A stretch of 64,000 bases of DNA from Lamellibrachia columna (Eukaryota > Annelida > Polychaeta > Sabellida > Siboglinidae): the NCBI GenBank assembly GCA_963662155.1, contig OY759271.1, positions 19,127,229-19,191,228 of the forward strand, given 5' to 3'. A program made the position numbers and the translations under genes. Of the stretch, positions 35,201-50,200 are shown piece by piece (the stretch's first letter is position 1; every line of letters starts with the position of its first letter). The notes beneath the pieces were generated by a model. It saw only the letters and a list, made by a program, of their open reading frames with translations. It searched no databases and had not been told where the DNA came from.

Positions 35201-38200
35201 CGCAATCGAACGCAACGTAAAGCAATTGAAAGCAATTCATCGTAATAAAAGTAAATAAAAGCATATCAAAACTAAGATAAATTAAACTAAATTAAAATAT
35301 ATTCAACTAAACTAAACCATATTAAATAAAACTAATCTAAACAATGCAATCCAACACAATTCATAGGAATCCAACAAAACCCAAAGAATTCCAACGCAAA
35401 CCAAAGCAATCCAACGCATTCCAACGGAATCCGTCGCAACCCGTCGCAATCCAACACAACGTTAAGCAATCCAGCCGAATGAAAATAAAGCAAAGCAATC
35501 CACCGAAATCCAACGCATTCCAATGCAATCCAATGTAATCGAACGGAATCCAACACAATACAATACAATCCAACGGAATACAAAGCAATCCAAAGCAATG
35601 CAGTGCAATCCAACACAATCCAACGCTATACGTCGAAATCCATCGCAATTACACTAACCAATGCAATCCAACACAATCCAACGGAATTCAACACTATCCA
35701 CCGAAATCCTAAGCAATCCAAAGCAATACAACGCAATCCAATGCAATCCGACGCAATCCAATGGAATAAAACGCCATTCAATGTAATCCAAAACAATCCA
35801 ACGCAATCCATCGAATTCCAAAGCAATGATAGCAAATCAAAGCAAATAAAAACTAAACTTAACGAAATTTAACTGAACTAATATCAATTAAACTAAACTA
35901 AATTAATCTAAACTAAACAATACAATCCAGCAAAGTCTAACGGAATCCAAACCAATCCAATTCAATCCAATACAATCCAATGCAATCCAATACAATCCAA
36001 CGATATCGCAACCCGTCGCAATCCAATGCAATCCAACGCAACGTAAAGTAATCCAACACAATCCAGGGAAACGAAAGTAAAACAAAGCATATCAAGACAA
36101 AGCTCAACTAAACTAAATTAAAATATATTAAACTAACCTATACTAAACTAAACTACACTAAACAATACAATCGAAACGCAACGCAATCCAACAAAATCCA
36201 ATGCAATCCAACGCAATCCAACAAAATCCAAAGCGATCCAGCGCAATCAAAAGCAATCCAACGCAGTCCAACGGAATCCAAAGCAATCGAATGCAATCCA
36301 ACGCAATCCAATGCAACACAAAGCAATCCAATGCAATCCAATGCAATCCGACGCAATCCAATGGAATAACACGCCATTCAATGTAGTCCAAAACAATCCA
36401 ACGCAATTAATCGAATTCCAACGCAATGACAGCAAATCAAAGCAAATTAAAACTAAACTGAACTAAATTTAACTAAATTAATGTAAACTAAACTAAACTA
36501 AACTAAATTAATCTAAACTAAACAATGCAATCCAGCACAGTCTAACGGAATCCAACGCAACCCACCACAATGCACCGAAATCCAAATCAATCCAAAGCAA
36601 TCCGTCGGAACCCGTCGCATTCTAACGCAATCCAACGCAACGTAAAGCAATACAAAGCAATTCATCGCAATAAAAGTAAAGGAATGTAAATCAAAACTAA
36701 ACTAAACTAAATTAAACTAAACTAAATTCAAGTATATTAAACTAAACTAAACCATATAAAACTAAACTAAACAATGCAATACAACACAATCCAAAGGAAT
36801 CCAACACAACCCAAACAATCAAACGCAATCCAACACATTCTAAAGCAATCCAATGTAATCGAACGCAATCCCACACAATCCTATACAATCCAACGCAATC
36901 AAAAGCAATCCAAAGCAAACCAGTGCAATCGAACACAATTCAACGCTATACGTCGAAATCAATCGCAATCCAACGGAACGTAAAGCAATCCAACGCACTC
37001 CAGCGCAATGAAAGTAAAGCAAACCATATCAAAACTAACCTAAAATAAATTAAACTAAACTAAAATATATTGAACTAAACTATACTAAATTAAATTAAAT
37101 TACACTAACCAATGCAATCCGACACAATCCAACGGAATTCAATACTATCCACCGGAATCCTAATCAATCCAATGCAATCCTATGAAAGGAAACGCAACCC
37201 GATGCAATCCGACGCAATCCAATGGAAAAAAACGCCATTCAATGTCATCCAAAACAATCCAACGCAATCCAACGCAATCCATCGAATTCCAACGCAATGA
37301 TAGCAAATCATAGCAAATTAAAACAAACTTAACTAAATTTAACTAAACTAATATAAACTAAACTAAACTAAACTAAATTAATCTCAACTAAATAATACAA
37401 TCCAGCAAAGTCTAACGGAATCCAAACCAATCCAATTCAATCCAACACAATCCAACGATATCCGTCGGAACCCTTCGCCATCCAACGCAATCCAACGCAA
37501 CGTAAAGCAATCCAACGCAATCCAGTGAAACGAAAGTAAAACAAAGCATATCAAAACTTAACTAAACTAAACTAAATTTAAATATATTAAACTAACCTAT
37601 ACTTAACTAACCTATACTTAACTAATCTAAACTACACTAAACAATACAGTCCAACACAGTCCAACAGAATCCCACGCAATCCACGGCAATCGAACGCAAT
37701 CCAACGAAATCCAATGTAATCGAACGCAATCCAACACAATCCAAAGCGATCCAACGGAATCCAACGCAATCGAATGCAATCCAACGCAATCCAATGCAAT
37801 CCAACACAATCCAACGCAATCCAGTACAGTCCATCGTAATCCGTCGCAATCCAACGCAATCCAACGCAACATTAAACAATCCAACGCAATCCATCGCAAT
37901 GAAAGCAAAGCAAAGCAAATCCAAACTAAACTAAAATAAACTAAACTAAACTAAATTAAAATATATTAAACTAAACTGAGCTATATTAAATTAAATTAAA
38001 TAAACTAAACAAGGCAATCCAACAAATTCCAACGGAATCCAACGCAATCTACCGAAATCGAACAAAATCCAACGCAAGCCAATGCAGTTAAAAGCAACCC
38101 AATGCAATCCATAGCAATTCAACGCAGTCCAACGCAATCCAACATAATCCAATGCAATCCACCACAATCCAATGTAATCAAAGGAAAGGAAACAATAACT

Positions 38201-41200
38201 AATCTATTCTAAATTAAAATATATTAAACTAAACTATACAAAATTAAACAAAACTACACTAAACAATGCAATACAACACAGTCCAAAGCAATCCAATGCA
38301 ACCCAAAGCAAACCAAAGCAATAATACGCAATCCAATTCAATCCAATGCAATCCAATTCAATCCAACGCATTCCAATGCAATCCAACGCAAACCTACGCC
38401 ATCGAACGCAATCTAATGGAATCCTTCGCAATTCAAAGTAATCCAAAACAAAAAAACAACGCAATGCAATCCAACGCAATACAATGTAATCCAACGGAAC
38501 CCAATGGAATCGAACGGAATCCAACATAATCCAAAGTAATACAAAGAAATCCAAAGAAATCCAAAGAAATCCAACGTAGTCCAACGGAATCCAACGAAAT
38601 CGAATGCAATCCAACGCAATCCAATGCAATGCAACACAATCCAACGCAAAACAGACAATCCATAGCAATCCGTCGCAATCCAACGCAACATTAAGTATTC
38701 CAAGGCAATCCATCGCAATGAAAGCAAAGCAAAGCAAATAAAAAATAAAATAAATTATACTAAATTAAATTATATTAAACTAAACTATAAGCTATATTAA
38801 ATAAAATTAACTAAACGAAACAATGCAATCCAAAAAATTCCAACGAAATCCAACGCAATCCACCGCAATCGAACAAAATCGAACGCAATCCAATGCAACC
38901 CAACGCAACCCAACGCAATCCAAAGCAATCCAATGTAATCAAATGGAATCCAACAAAATCCAAAGCAATACAACGCAATCCAAAGAAATCGAAAGCAGTC
39001 CAACGAAATACAACGCAATCTAATGCAAATCAACACAATCCAATGCAATCCATCACAATCCAACGCAATCCAATGCAATCCAACACAATCCAATGCAATC
39101 CGTTGGAATCCGTCGCCATCCAACGCAACTTCGAGCAATACAAAGCAATCCATCGCAATAAAAGGAAAGGAAAGCAATCAAAACTCAATTAAACTAAATC
39201 AAAATATATTAAATTAAAATAAACTATATTGAATTAAACTAAACTAAACAATGAATTCAACACAATCCAACGGAATCCAATACAATCCTAAGCAATACAA
39301 CGCAATCCAAAGCAATCCAAACCAGTACAATCATTCCAACGCAATCCAACGCAAACCAACGCATTCCAATGCAATCCAACACAATCCAACGCAATCCAAT
39401 GCATTCCAACACAATCCGTCGCAACCATTCGCAATCCAGAGCAATCCAATACAATCCAGCACAATGCAATGCAATCCGTTGGAATCTGTCTCCATCCAAA
39501 GCAACGTCGAGCAATACAATGCAACCCATCGCAATAAAAGGAAAGGAAAGGAATCAAAATTAAATTAGACTAATCCAAAATATATTAAATTAAAATAAAC
39601 TATATTGAAATTAACTATACTAAACAATGCAATCCAACACAATCCAACGGAATCCAATAAAATCCAAAACAATCCAAAGCAGTACAATCAATCCAACGCA
39701 GTCCAACGCAATCCAACGCATTCCAATGCAATCCAACATAATCCAAAGCATTCCAATGCATTCCAACATAATCCGTTGCATCCCGTCGCAATCCAACGCA
39801 ACGTTAAGCAATCCAATACAGCGCAATGAAATAAAGGAAAGCAAATCAAAACTAAACTAAACTAGCCTAAATTAAACTATATATTAAACTAACCTATAAT
39901 AAATTAAACTAAACTAAACAATGCAATCCAACACAACCCAACGGAATACAAAACCATCCACCGCAATCGAACGCAATCCAACACAATCCAAAGCAATCCA
40001 ACGCAATCCAAAGTAATCTAACGCAGTCCAACGAAATCCAAGGCAATCCAATAAAATCCATCGCAATCCAATGCAATCCAACACAATCCAACGCAATCCA
40101 ATGAAATCAATCGGAATCCAATGCAATCAATCGGAATCCCTCGCAACACAACGCAACGTAAAGCAATACAAAGCGATCCATCGCAATGAAAAAAAGGAAA
40201 GTAAATAAAAACTAAACTAAACTAAACTAAATGAAAATATATTAAACTAAACTAAACTATATTAAAATGAAACTAACTTAAACAATGCAATCCAAAGCAA
40301 TACAATTCAATTGAACGCAATCCAACACAACCTAAAGCAATCGAAAGCAATCCAAACCAATAAAACGCAGTCCATCGAAATCTAACGCAATCCAATGCAA
40401 TCAAAAACACAGTCCAATGAAATCCGTCGGAACCCGTCGAATTCCAAAGCAATCCAACGCAACGTTAAGGAATACAAAGCAATTCATCGCAATAAAAGCA
40501 AAGGAAAGTAAATCAAAATTAAAATAAACTAAATTAAATTAAAATATATAAAACTAAAATAAACCATATTATATAAGACAAAACTAAACAATACAATCCA
40601 ACACAATCCAAAGGAATCCAACACAACCCAAAGCAATCCAACGTAATCCAAAGCAATTCAACGCAATCCAACGCAATCCTACGCAATCCAACGCAACGTA
40701 AAAAATACAAAGCAATTCATCGCAATAAAAATAAAGGAAAGTAAATCAAAACTAAAATTAACTAAATTAAAACATATTAAACTGAACTATACCATATTAA
40801 ATTAAATTAAACTAAACAATGCAACCCAACACAATCCAATGCAATTCAACACAATCCAATGCAACCCAACACAATCCAACGCAATCCAATGCAATCCAAA
40901 ACAATCCAACGGAATCCGTCGGAATTCGACGACATTCAACGCAACGTCGAGCAATACAAAGAAATCCATCGCAATAAAAGGAAAGGAAAGCAAAACTAAA
41001 CTAAACTAAACTAAACTAAACCAAAATATATTAAATTAAAATGAACTATATTGAATAATACTAAACTAAACAATGCAATCCAACACAATACACCGGAATC
41101 CAATACGATCCAAAGCATTCCAACGCAATCCAACGCAATTCAACGCATTCTAATGCAATCCAACACAATCCGTCGCAAACCTTGGCAATCCAGAGCAATC

Positions 41201-44200
41201 CAACGCAACTTTAAGCATTCCAATACAGCGCAATGAAAGTAAAGCAAAGCAAATCAAAATTAAACTAAACTAATTTAAAATATATTAACCAAAACTAAAC
41301 CATATTAAATTAAACTAAACTAAACAATGCAATCAAACACAATCCAATGCAATTCAACACAATCCAATGCAATCCAACACAATCCAACGCAATCCAATGT
41401 AATCCAACACAATCCAATGCAATCCGTTGTAATCCGTCGCCATCAAACGCAACGTCGAGCAATACAAAGCAATCCATCGCAATAAAAGGAAAGGAAAGCA
41501 ATCAAAACTAAACTAAACTAAACTAAACCAAAATATATTAAATTAAAATAAACTACATTGAATAAAACTAAACTAAATAATGCAATCCAACACAATACAA
41601 CGGAATCCAATCCAATCCAAAGCAATACAACGCAATCCAATGCAATCCTATGCAAGGCAACGCAATTCAATGCAATCCAACGCAATCCAATGCAATCCAA
41701 AGCAATCCAATGCAATACAACGCAATCCAATGAAATAAAACGCAATCCAACACAATCCAACGGTATACGTCCCAAACCGTCGCAATCAAACGCAATCAAA
41801 CGCAACGTAAACCAATCCAACGCAATCCAATGCAATGAAAGTAAAGCAAACCATATCAAAACTAAACTAAACTAAATTATAATATATTAAACTAACTTAT
41901 ACTACATTAAATTAAACTGCACGAAACAATACAATACAACACAGTCCAACGGAATCCAACGCAACCCACCGCAATACAATGCAATCCATCACAACCGAAA
42001 GCAATCCAAAGCAATCCGTCACATTCCCACGAAATCTTAAGCAATCCGACGCAACGAAAAGCAATCCAACGCACTGAAAGCAAAGGAAAGCAAATCAAAT
42101 CAAAATTAAACTAAACTAAATTGAACTAAACTAAACTAAGCTATACTAAACTAAATTAAACTACACAAAATTAAACTGAACTAAACAAAGTGAATATATG
42201 TTAAATTAAACTAATCTAAACAATGCAATCCAATTCAATCCAACACAACCCATAGCAATCCAACGCAATCCAAAGCAATCCAACGCAGTCCAACGCAATC
42301 CAACACAATCCAATGCAATCCACCGCAATCCAATGCAATCCAACAAAATCAAACGCAATCCCTCATAATCCGTCGCAATCCAACGAAACGTTATGCAATC
42401 CAACGCAACGTTATGCAAACCAACGCATTTCGTCGCACTAAAAGGAAAGGAAAGCAAATAAAAATAAACGAATCTAAATTAAAATATATTAAACTAAACT
42501 ATAGTAAATTAAAATAAATTACATTAAACAATGCAATCCAACACAATCCAACGCAAAGAATGCAAAATAAAGGAAAGCAAATCAAAACTAAAATTAACTA
42601 AACTAATTAACTATACTAAATTAAACTAAACAAAAGTAAACTAAACTAAGCTAAACTATATTAAACTAAACTAAACAATGTAATCCACCTCAATCCAAAG
42701 GAATCCTACGCAATCCACAGCAATCGAACGCAATCCAACGAAATCCAGTGCAATCGAACGCAATCCAACACAATCCAAAGCGATCCAACGCAATTCAAAG
42801 CAATCCAACGCAGTCCAACGGAATTAAAGGAAAGCAAAGCAATTCAAATCTAAACTAAACTAAACTGAACTAAATTAAAATATATTAAACTAAACTAAGC
42901 TATATTAAATTAAATTAATAAAATAAATAAAGGAATCCAACTCAATCCAAAGCAATGCACCGCAATCCAACGCAAACCAAAGGAATTCAATGCAATACAA
43001 CGCAATCCAATTCAATCCAACGCAATCCAATGCAATCCAACGCAAACCGACGCCATCGAACGCAATCCAATGGAATCCTTCGCCATTCAATGTAATCCAA
43101 AACAATCCAATGCAATCCAAAGCAATACGTCACAATCCAACGCAACGCAATGCAATCCAACGCAAGTCAACGCAACCCAATGCAATCCAACGAATTCCAA
43201 CACAATCCAAAGCAATACAACGCAATCCAAAGAAATCCTACGCAGTCCAACGGAATCCAACGCAATCGAATGAAATCCAAAGCAATCCAACACAATCCAA
43301 CGCAATCCAGTACAATCCATCGAAATCCGTCGCAACCCAACGCAATCCAACGCAACATTAAGTATTCCAACGCAATCCATCGCAATGAAAGCAAAGCAAA
43401 TCAAATCAAAACTAAATTAAACTAAACTAGACTAAATTAAAATTTATTAAACTAAACTAAGAGATATTAAATTAAATTAACTAAACTAAACAATGCAATC
43501 CAACAAACTCCAACGGAATCCAAAGCAATCCAAAGCAGTCCAACGCAGTCCAACATAATCCAATGCAATCCAACGCAATCCAATGCAATCCACAACAATC
43601 CAACGCAATCCGTCACAATCCGTCGCAATCCAACGCAATCCAACGCAATCCAACGCAACGTAAAGCAATTCAACGCAGTCCATCGCAATGTAAAGAATGG
43701 AAAGCAAATAGTAACTAAGGTAATCTAAATTAAAATATATTAAACTAAACTATACTAATTTAAACTAAACTACAGTAAACAATGCAATCCAAAACAATCC
43801 AAAGCAATCCACCGCAAACCAATGCAACCAAAAGCAATCCAATGCAATACAACGCAATCAAATTCAATACAACGCAATCCAATGCAATCCAACGCAATCC
43901 AAAGCCATCCAACTAAATCCAATGGAATCCTTCGCCATACTATGTAATCCAAAACAACCCAAAGCAATCCAATGCAATCCAACGCAATACGTCGCAATCA
44001 AACGCAACGCAACCAATGCAATCTAACGCAATCCAACGCAATCCAAAGAAATCCAACGCAGTCCAACGGAATCCAACGCAATCGAATGCAATCCAACGCA
44101 ATGCAATGCAGTCCAACAAAATCCAACGTAATCCAGTACAATTCTTCGCAACCCTTCGTAATCCAACGCAATCCAACGCAACATAAATTATTCCAACGGA

Positions 44201-47200
44201 TTCCATCGCAATGAAAGCAAAGCAAATCAAAACTAAACTAAACTAAACTAGACTCAACTAAAATACATTATACTAAACTGAGCTATATTAAATTAAATTA
44301 ACTAAATTATATAATGCAATCCAATGCAATCCAACGCATTCCAATAAAATCCAAAGCAATGCAACGCAATCCAAACCAATCCAACGCAGTCCAAAGAAAT
44401 TCTACGCAATCCAATGCAGTCCAACGCAATACAATGCAATCCAATACAATCCAAAGCAATCCGTCGGAACCCGTCGCATTCCAGCGCAATCCAACGCAAT
44501 GTAAAGCAATACAAAGCAATTCATCGCAAATAAAAGTACAGGAAAGTAATTCAAAACTAAACTAAACTAAATTCAAATATATTAAACTAAACTAAACCAT
44601 ATAAAACTAAACTAAACAATGCAATATAACACAATCCAAAGGAATCCAACACAACCCAAAGCAATCCAACGCAACGTAAAGCAATACAAAGCAATTCATC
44701 GTAATAAAATTAAATAAAAGCATATCAAAACTAAGCTAAACTAAACTAAATTAAAATATATTCAACTAAACTAAACCATATTAAATAAAACTAAACTAAA
44801 CAATGCAATCCAACACAATTCATAGGAATACAACACAACCCAAAGAATTCCAACGCAAACCAAAGCAATCCATCGCATTCCAATGCTATCCAACGCATTC
44901 CTACATAATCCAACGTATTCCGTCGCAACCCGTCGCAATCCAACGCAATGCAACGCAACGAAAAGCAATCCAACGCAATCCAAAGCAATCCAGCGCAGTA
45001 GAAGGCAATCCAACGCAATTCAATGTAATCCAACGCATTCCAATGCAATCCAACACAATCCAACGCAATCCAGTGCATTCCAACATAATCTAACGGAATC
45101 CGTCGCAACCCGTCGCAATCCAACGCAACGTAAAGCAATCCAGCGGAATGAAAATAAAGCAAAGCAATCCACCGAAATCCAACGCATTGCAATGCAATCC
45201 AATGTAATCGAACGCAATCCAACACAATCTAATACAATCCAACGCAATCAAAAGCAATCCAAAGCAATCCAGTGCAATCCAACACAATCCAACGCTATCC
45301 GTCGAAATCCATTGCAATCCAACGGAACGTAAAGCAATCCAACGCGCTCCAGCGCAAAGAAAGTAAAGCAAAGCATACCAAAACTAACATAAACTAAACT
45401 AAACTGAACAAAAATATATTCAACTAAACTAAACTAAATTAAACTAAATTACACTAACCAATGCAACCAAACACAATACAACGGAATTCAAAACTATCCA
45501 CCGGAATCCTAAGCAATCCAATGCAATCGTATGAAAGGAAACGCAACCCTATGTAATCCAACGCATTCCAATGCAATCCAAAGCAATCCAATGCAATCCG
45601 ACGCAATCCAATGGAAAAACAGCGCCATTCAAAGTAATCCAAAACAATCCAACGCAATCCAACGCAATCCAACGCAATCCATCGAATTCCAACGCAATGA
45701 TAGCAAATCAAAGCAAATATAAACTAATCTTAACGAAATTTAACTAAACTAATATTAACTAAACTAAACTAAATTAATATAAACTAAACAATGCAATCCA
45801 GCAAAGTCTAACGGAATCCAAACCAATCCAATTCAATCCAATACAATCCAACGATATCGTCGTAACCCGTCGCAATCCAACGCAATCCAAAGCAACGTAA
45901 AGCAATCCAACGCTATCCAGTGAAACGAAAGTAAAACTAAGCATATCAAGGCTAAGCTCATCTAAACTAAATTAAAATATATTAAACCAACCTATACTAA
46001 ACTAAACTAAACTAAACTACACTAAACAATACAATCCAACACAGTCCAACGGAATCCCACGCAATCCACGGTAATCGAACGCATTCCAACGAAATCCAAT
46101 GCAATCGAGTGCAATCCAACAAAATCCAAAACGATCCAACGCAATCCAAAGCAATCCAACGCAGTCCAACGGAATCCAACGCAATCGAATGCAATCCAAA
46201 GCAATCCAATGCAATCCAAAGCAATCCAATGCAATCCAATGCAATCCAAAACAATCCATTGGAATAAAACGTCATTCAATGTAATCCAAAACAATCCAAC
46301 GCAATCCATCGAATTCCAACGCAATGATAGCAAATCAAAGCAAATTAAAACTAAACTTAACTAAATTTAACTAAACTAATATAAACTAAACTAAACTAAA
46401 TTAATCTAAACTACACAATGCAATCCAGCACAGTTTAACGGAATCCAAAGCAACCCACCGCAATCCACCGAAATCCAACGTAATCCAAAGCAATCCTTCG
46501 GAACCCGTCGCACGTAAAGCAATACAAAGTAATTCATCGAAATAAAAGTAAAGGAAAGTAAATCAAAATTAAACTAAACTAAACTAAACTAAATTCAAAT
46601 ATATTAAACTAAACTAAACCATATAAAACTAAACTAAACAATGTAATCCAACACAATCCAAAGGAATCCAACACAACCCAAAGCAATCCAACGTAAACCA
46701 ACGCAATCCAATGTAATCGAACGCAATCCAACACAATCCGATACAATCCAACGCAATCAAAAGCAATATAAGGCAATCCAATGCAATCGAACACAATTCA
46801 ACGCTATCCGTCACATTCCCACGAAATCCTACGCAATCCGACGCAACGCAAAGTAATCCAACGCACTGAAAGCAAAGGAAAGCAAATCAAATCAAAATTA
46901 AACTAAACTAAATTGAACTAAATTAAACTAAGCTATACTAAACTAAACTAAACTAAACTAAACTATACAAAATTAAACTGAACTAAAGTAATGAATATAT
47001 GTTAAACTAAACTAATCTAAACAATGCAATCCAACTCAATCCAACACAACCCATAGAAATCCAACGCAATCCAAAGCAGTCCAACGCAATCCAACGCAAT
47101 CCAACACAATCCAATGCAATCCAACGCAATCCAACGCAAACCAATGCAATCCAACACAATCAAACGCAATCCCTCATAATCCGTCGCAATCCAGCGCAAC

Positions 47201-50200
47201 TTTATGCAATCCAACGCAACGTTATGCAATGCAACGCAATTCGTCGCAATAAAAGGAAAGGAAAGCAAATAAAAAATAAAATTAAAATTTAATCTAAATT
47301 AAAATATATTAAACTAAACTATAGTAAATTAAAATAAACTACACTAAACAATGCAATCCAACACAATCCAACGCAAAGATAGCAAAATAAAGGAAAGCAA
47401 ATCAAAACTAAAATTAACTAAACTAATTAACTATACTAAATTAAACTTTACAAAAGTAAACTAAACTGAGCTAAACTATATTAAACTAAACTAAACAATG
47501 TAATCCAACTCAATCCAAAGGAATCCTACGCAATCCACAGCAATCGAACGCAATCCAACGAAATTCAATGCAATCGAACGCAATCCAACACAATCCAAAG
47601 CGATCCAACACAATCCAAAGCAGTCCAACGCAGTCCAACTGAATCCAACGCAATCCAGTACAGTCCATCGTAATCCGTCGCAATCCAATGTAATACAACG
47701 CAACTTTAAGCATTCCAACGCAATCCATCGAAATGAAAGGAAAGCAAAGCAATTCAAATCTAAACTAAACTGAACTAAATTAAAATATATTAAACTAAGC
47801 TAAGCTATATTAAATTAAATTAATAAAATAAATAATGGAATCCAACTAAATCCAAAGCAATTCACCGCTATCCAATGCAACCCAAAGCAATTCAATGTAA
47901 TACAACGCAATCCAATTCAATCCAACGCAATCCAATGCAATCCAACGCAATCCGACGCCATGGAAAGCAATCCAATGGAATCCTTCGCATTTTAATGTAA
48001 TCCAAAACAATTCAAAGCAATCCAATGCAATCCAACGCAATACGTCACAACCAATCGCAACGCAATGCAATCCAACGCAAGTCAACGCAACCCAATGCAA
48101 TCGAACGCAATCCAACACAATACAAAGCGATCCAACGCAATCCAAAGCAATCCAACGGAATCCAACGCAATTCAGTACAGTCCATCGTAATCCGTCGCAA
48201 TCCAATGTAATCCAACGCAACATTAAGCATACCAACGCAATCCATCGCAATGAAAGCAAAGCAAAGGAATTCAAATCTAAACTAAACTGAACTAAATCAA
48301 AATATATTAAACTAAACTGAGCTATATTAAATTAAATTAATAAAATAAACAATGGAATCCAACTAAATCCAAAGCAATTCACCGCAATCCAATGCAACCC
48401 AAAGCATTTCAATGCAATACAACGCAATCCAATTCAATCCAACGCAATCCAATGCAATCCAACGCAATCCAATGCAAATCCAATGCAATCCAACACAATC
48501 AAACGCAATCCCTCACAATCCGTCGCAATCCAACGCAACGTTATACAATCCAACGCAATTCGTCGCAATAAAAGGAAAGGAAAGCAAATAAAAAATAAAC
48601 GAATCTAAATTAAAATATATTAAACTAAACTATAGTAAATTAAAACAAGCTACACTATATAATGCAATCCAACACAATCCAATGCAAAGAAAGCAAAATA
48701 AAGGAAAGCAAATCAAAACTAAAATTAACTATACAAAAGTAAACTAAACTAAGAAAAACTATATTAAACTAAACTAAACAATGTAATCCAACTCAATCCA
48801 AAGGAATCCTACACAATCCACAGCAATCGAACGCAATCCAACGAAATCCAATGCAATCGAACGCAATCCAACACAATCCAAATCTAACGCAATCCAAAGC
48901 AATCCAACGCAGTCAAACGGAATCCAACGCAATCCAGTACAATCCATCGAAATCCGTCGCAACCCAACGCAATCCAACATTAAGTATTCCAACGCAATCC
49001 ATCGCAATGAAAGCAAAGCAAATCAAATCTAAACTAAACTAAACTAAACTAAACTAAACTAGACTAAATTAAAATTTATTAAACTAAACTAAGCTATATT
49101 AAATTAAATTAACTAAACTAAACAATGCAATCCAACAAATTCCAACGGAATCCAACGCAATCGAATGAAATCCAAAGCAATCCAATGCAATCCAACACAA
49201 TCCAACGCAATCCAGTACAATCCATCGAAATCCGTCGCAACCCAACGCAATCCAACGCAACATTAAGTATTACAACGCAATCCATCGCAATAAAAGAAAG
49301 CAAAGCAAATCAAAATTAAACTAAACTAGACTAAATTAAAATTTATTAAACTAAACTAAGCTATATTAAATTAAATTAACTAAACTAAACAATGCAATCC
49401 AAAAAACTCCAACGGAATCCAAAGCAATCCACTGCAATCGAACACAATCCATCCCAATCCCATGGAATCCAACGCAACCCAACGCAATCCAAAACATTCC
49501 AAAGCAGTCCAATGCAATCCAACATAATCCAATGCAATCCAACGCAATCCAACGCAATCCAAAACAATCCAAAGCAATCCGTCACAATCAGTCGCAATCC
49601 AACGCAATCCAACGCAACGTAAAGAAATCCAACGCAATCCATCGCAATGAAAGCAAAGCAAAGCAATTCAAAACTAAACTAAACTTAACTAAATTAAAAT
49701 ATATTAAACTAAACTTAGCAATATTAAATAAAATAAAATAAAATAAAATAAACAATGGAATCCATCTCAATCCAAAGCAATCCACCGCAACCAATGCAAC
49801 CCAAAGCAATACAATGCAATACAACGCAATCCAATTCAATCGAACGCAATTCAATGCAATCCAACGCAATCCGACGCCATCCAACGCAATCCAATGGAAT
49901 CCTTCGCCATTCAATGTAATCCAAAACAATCAAAAGCAATCCAATGCAATCCAACGCAATACGTCACAATCCAACGCAACGCAATGCAATCCAACGCAGT
50001 CCAACGCAAGTCAACCCAACCCAATGCAATCGAACGTAATCCAACACAATCCAAAGTAATACAACGCAATCCAAAGAAATCCTAAGCAGTTCAACGGAAT
50101 CCAACGCAATCGAATGAAATCCAACGCAATCCAATGCAATCCAGCACAATCCAACGCAATCCAGTACAATCCATCGAAATCCGTCGCAACCCAAAGCAGT

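Larger units (their letters stand above)
29580..46983 (+). repeat. ~17.4 kb higher-order repeat, copy 1
   Basis: The block starts near a spacer with GAATATATATTAAAATAAAC and the phrase CAACTCAATCCAAAACAACC, which recurs near 46984. Matching landmarks in copy 2 lie at +17480 (30.4 kb), +16230 (33.5 kb), +16448 (34.8 kb), +16815 (36.8 kb), +16897 (38.8 kb), +17449 (39.3 kb), about +18395 (41.5 kb), +18415 (43.0 kb) and +18558 (44.8 kb). The stepwise changes equal whole-unit gains and losses. In a sampled ~90 bp (39257 against 56703) about 3-4 positions differ. Confidence 0.75.
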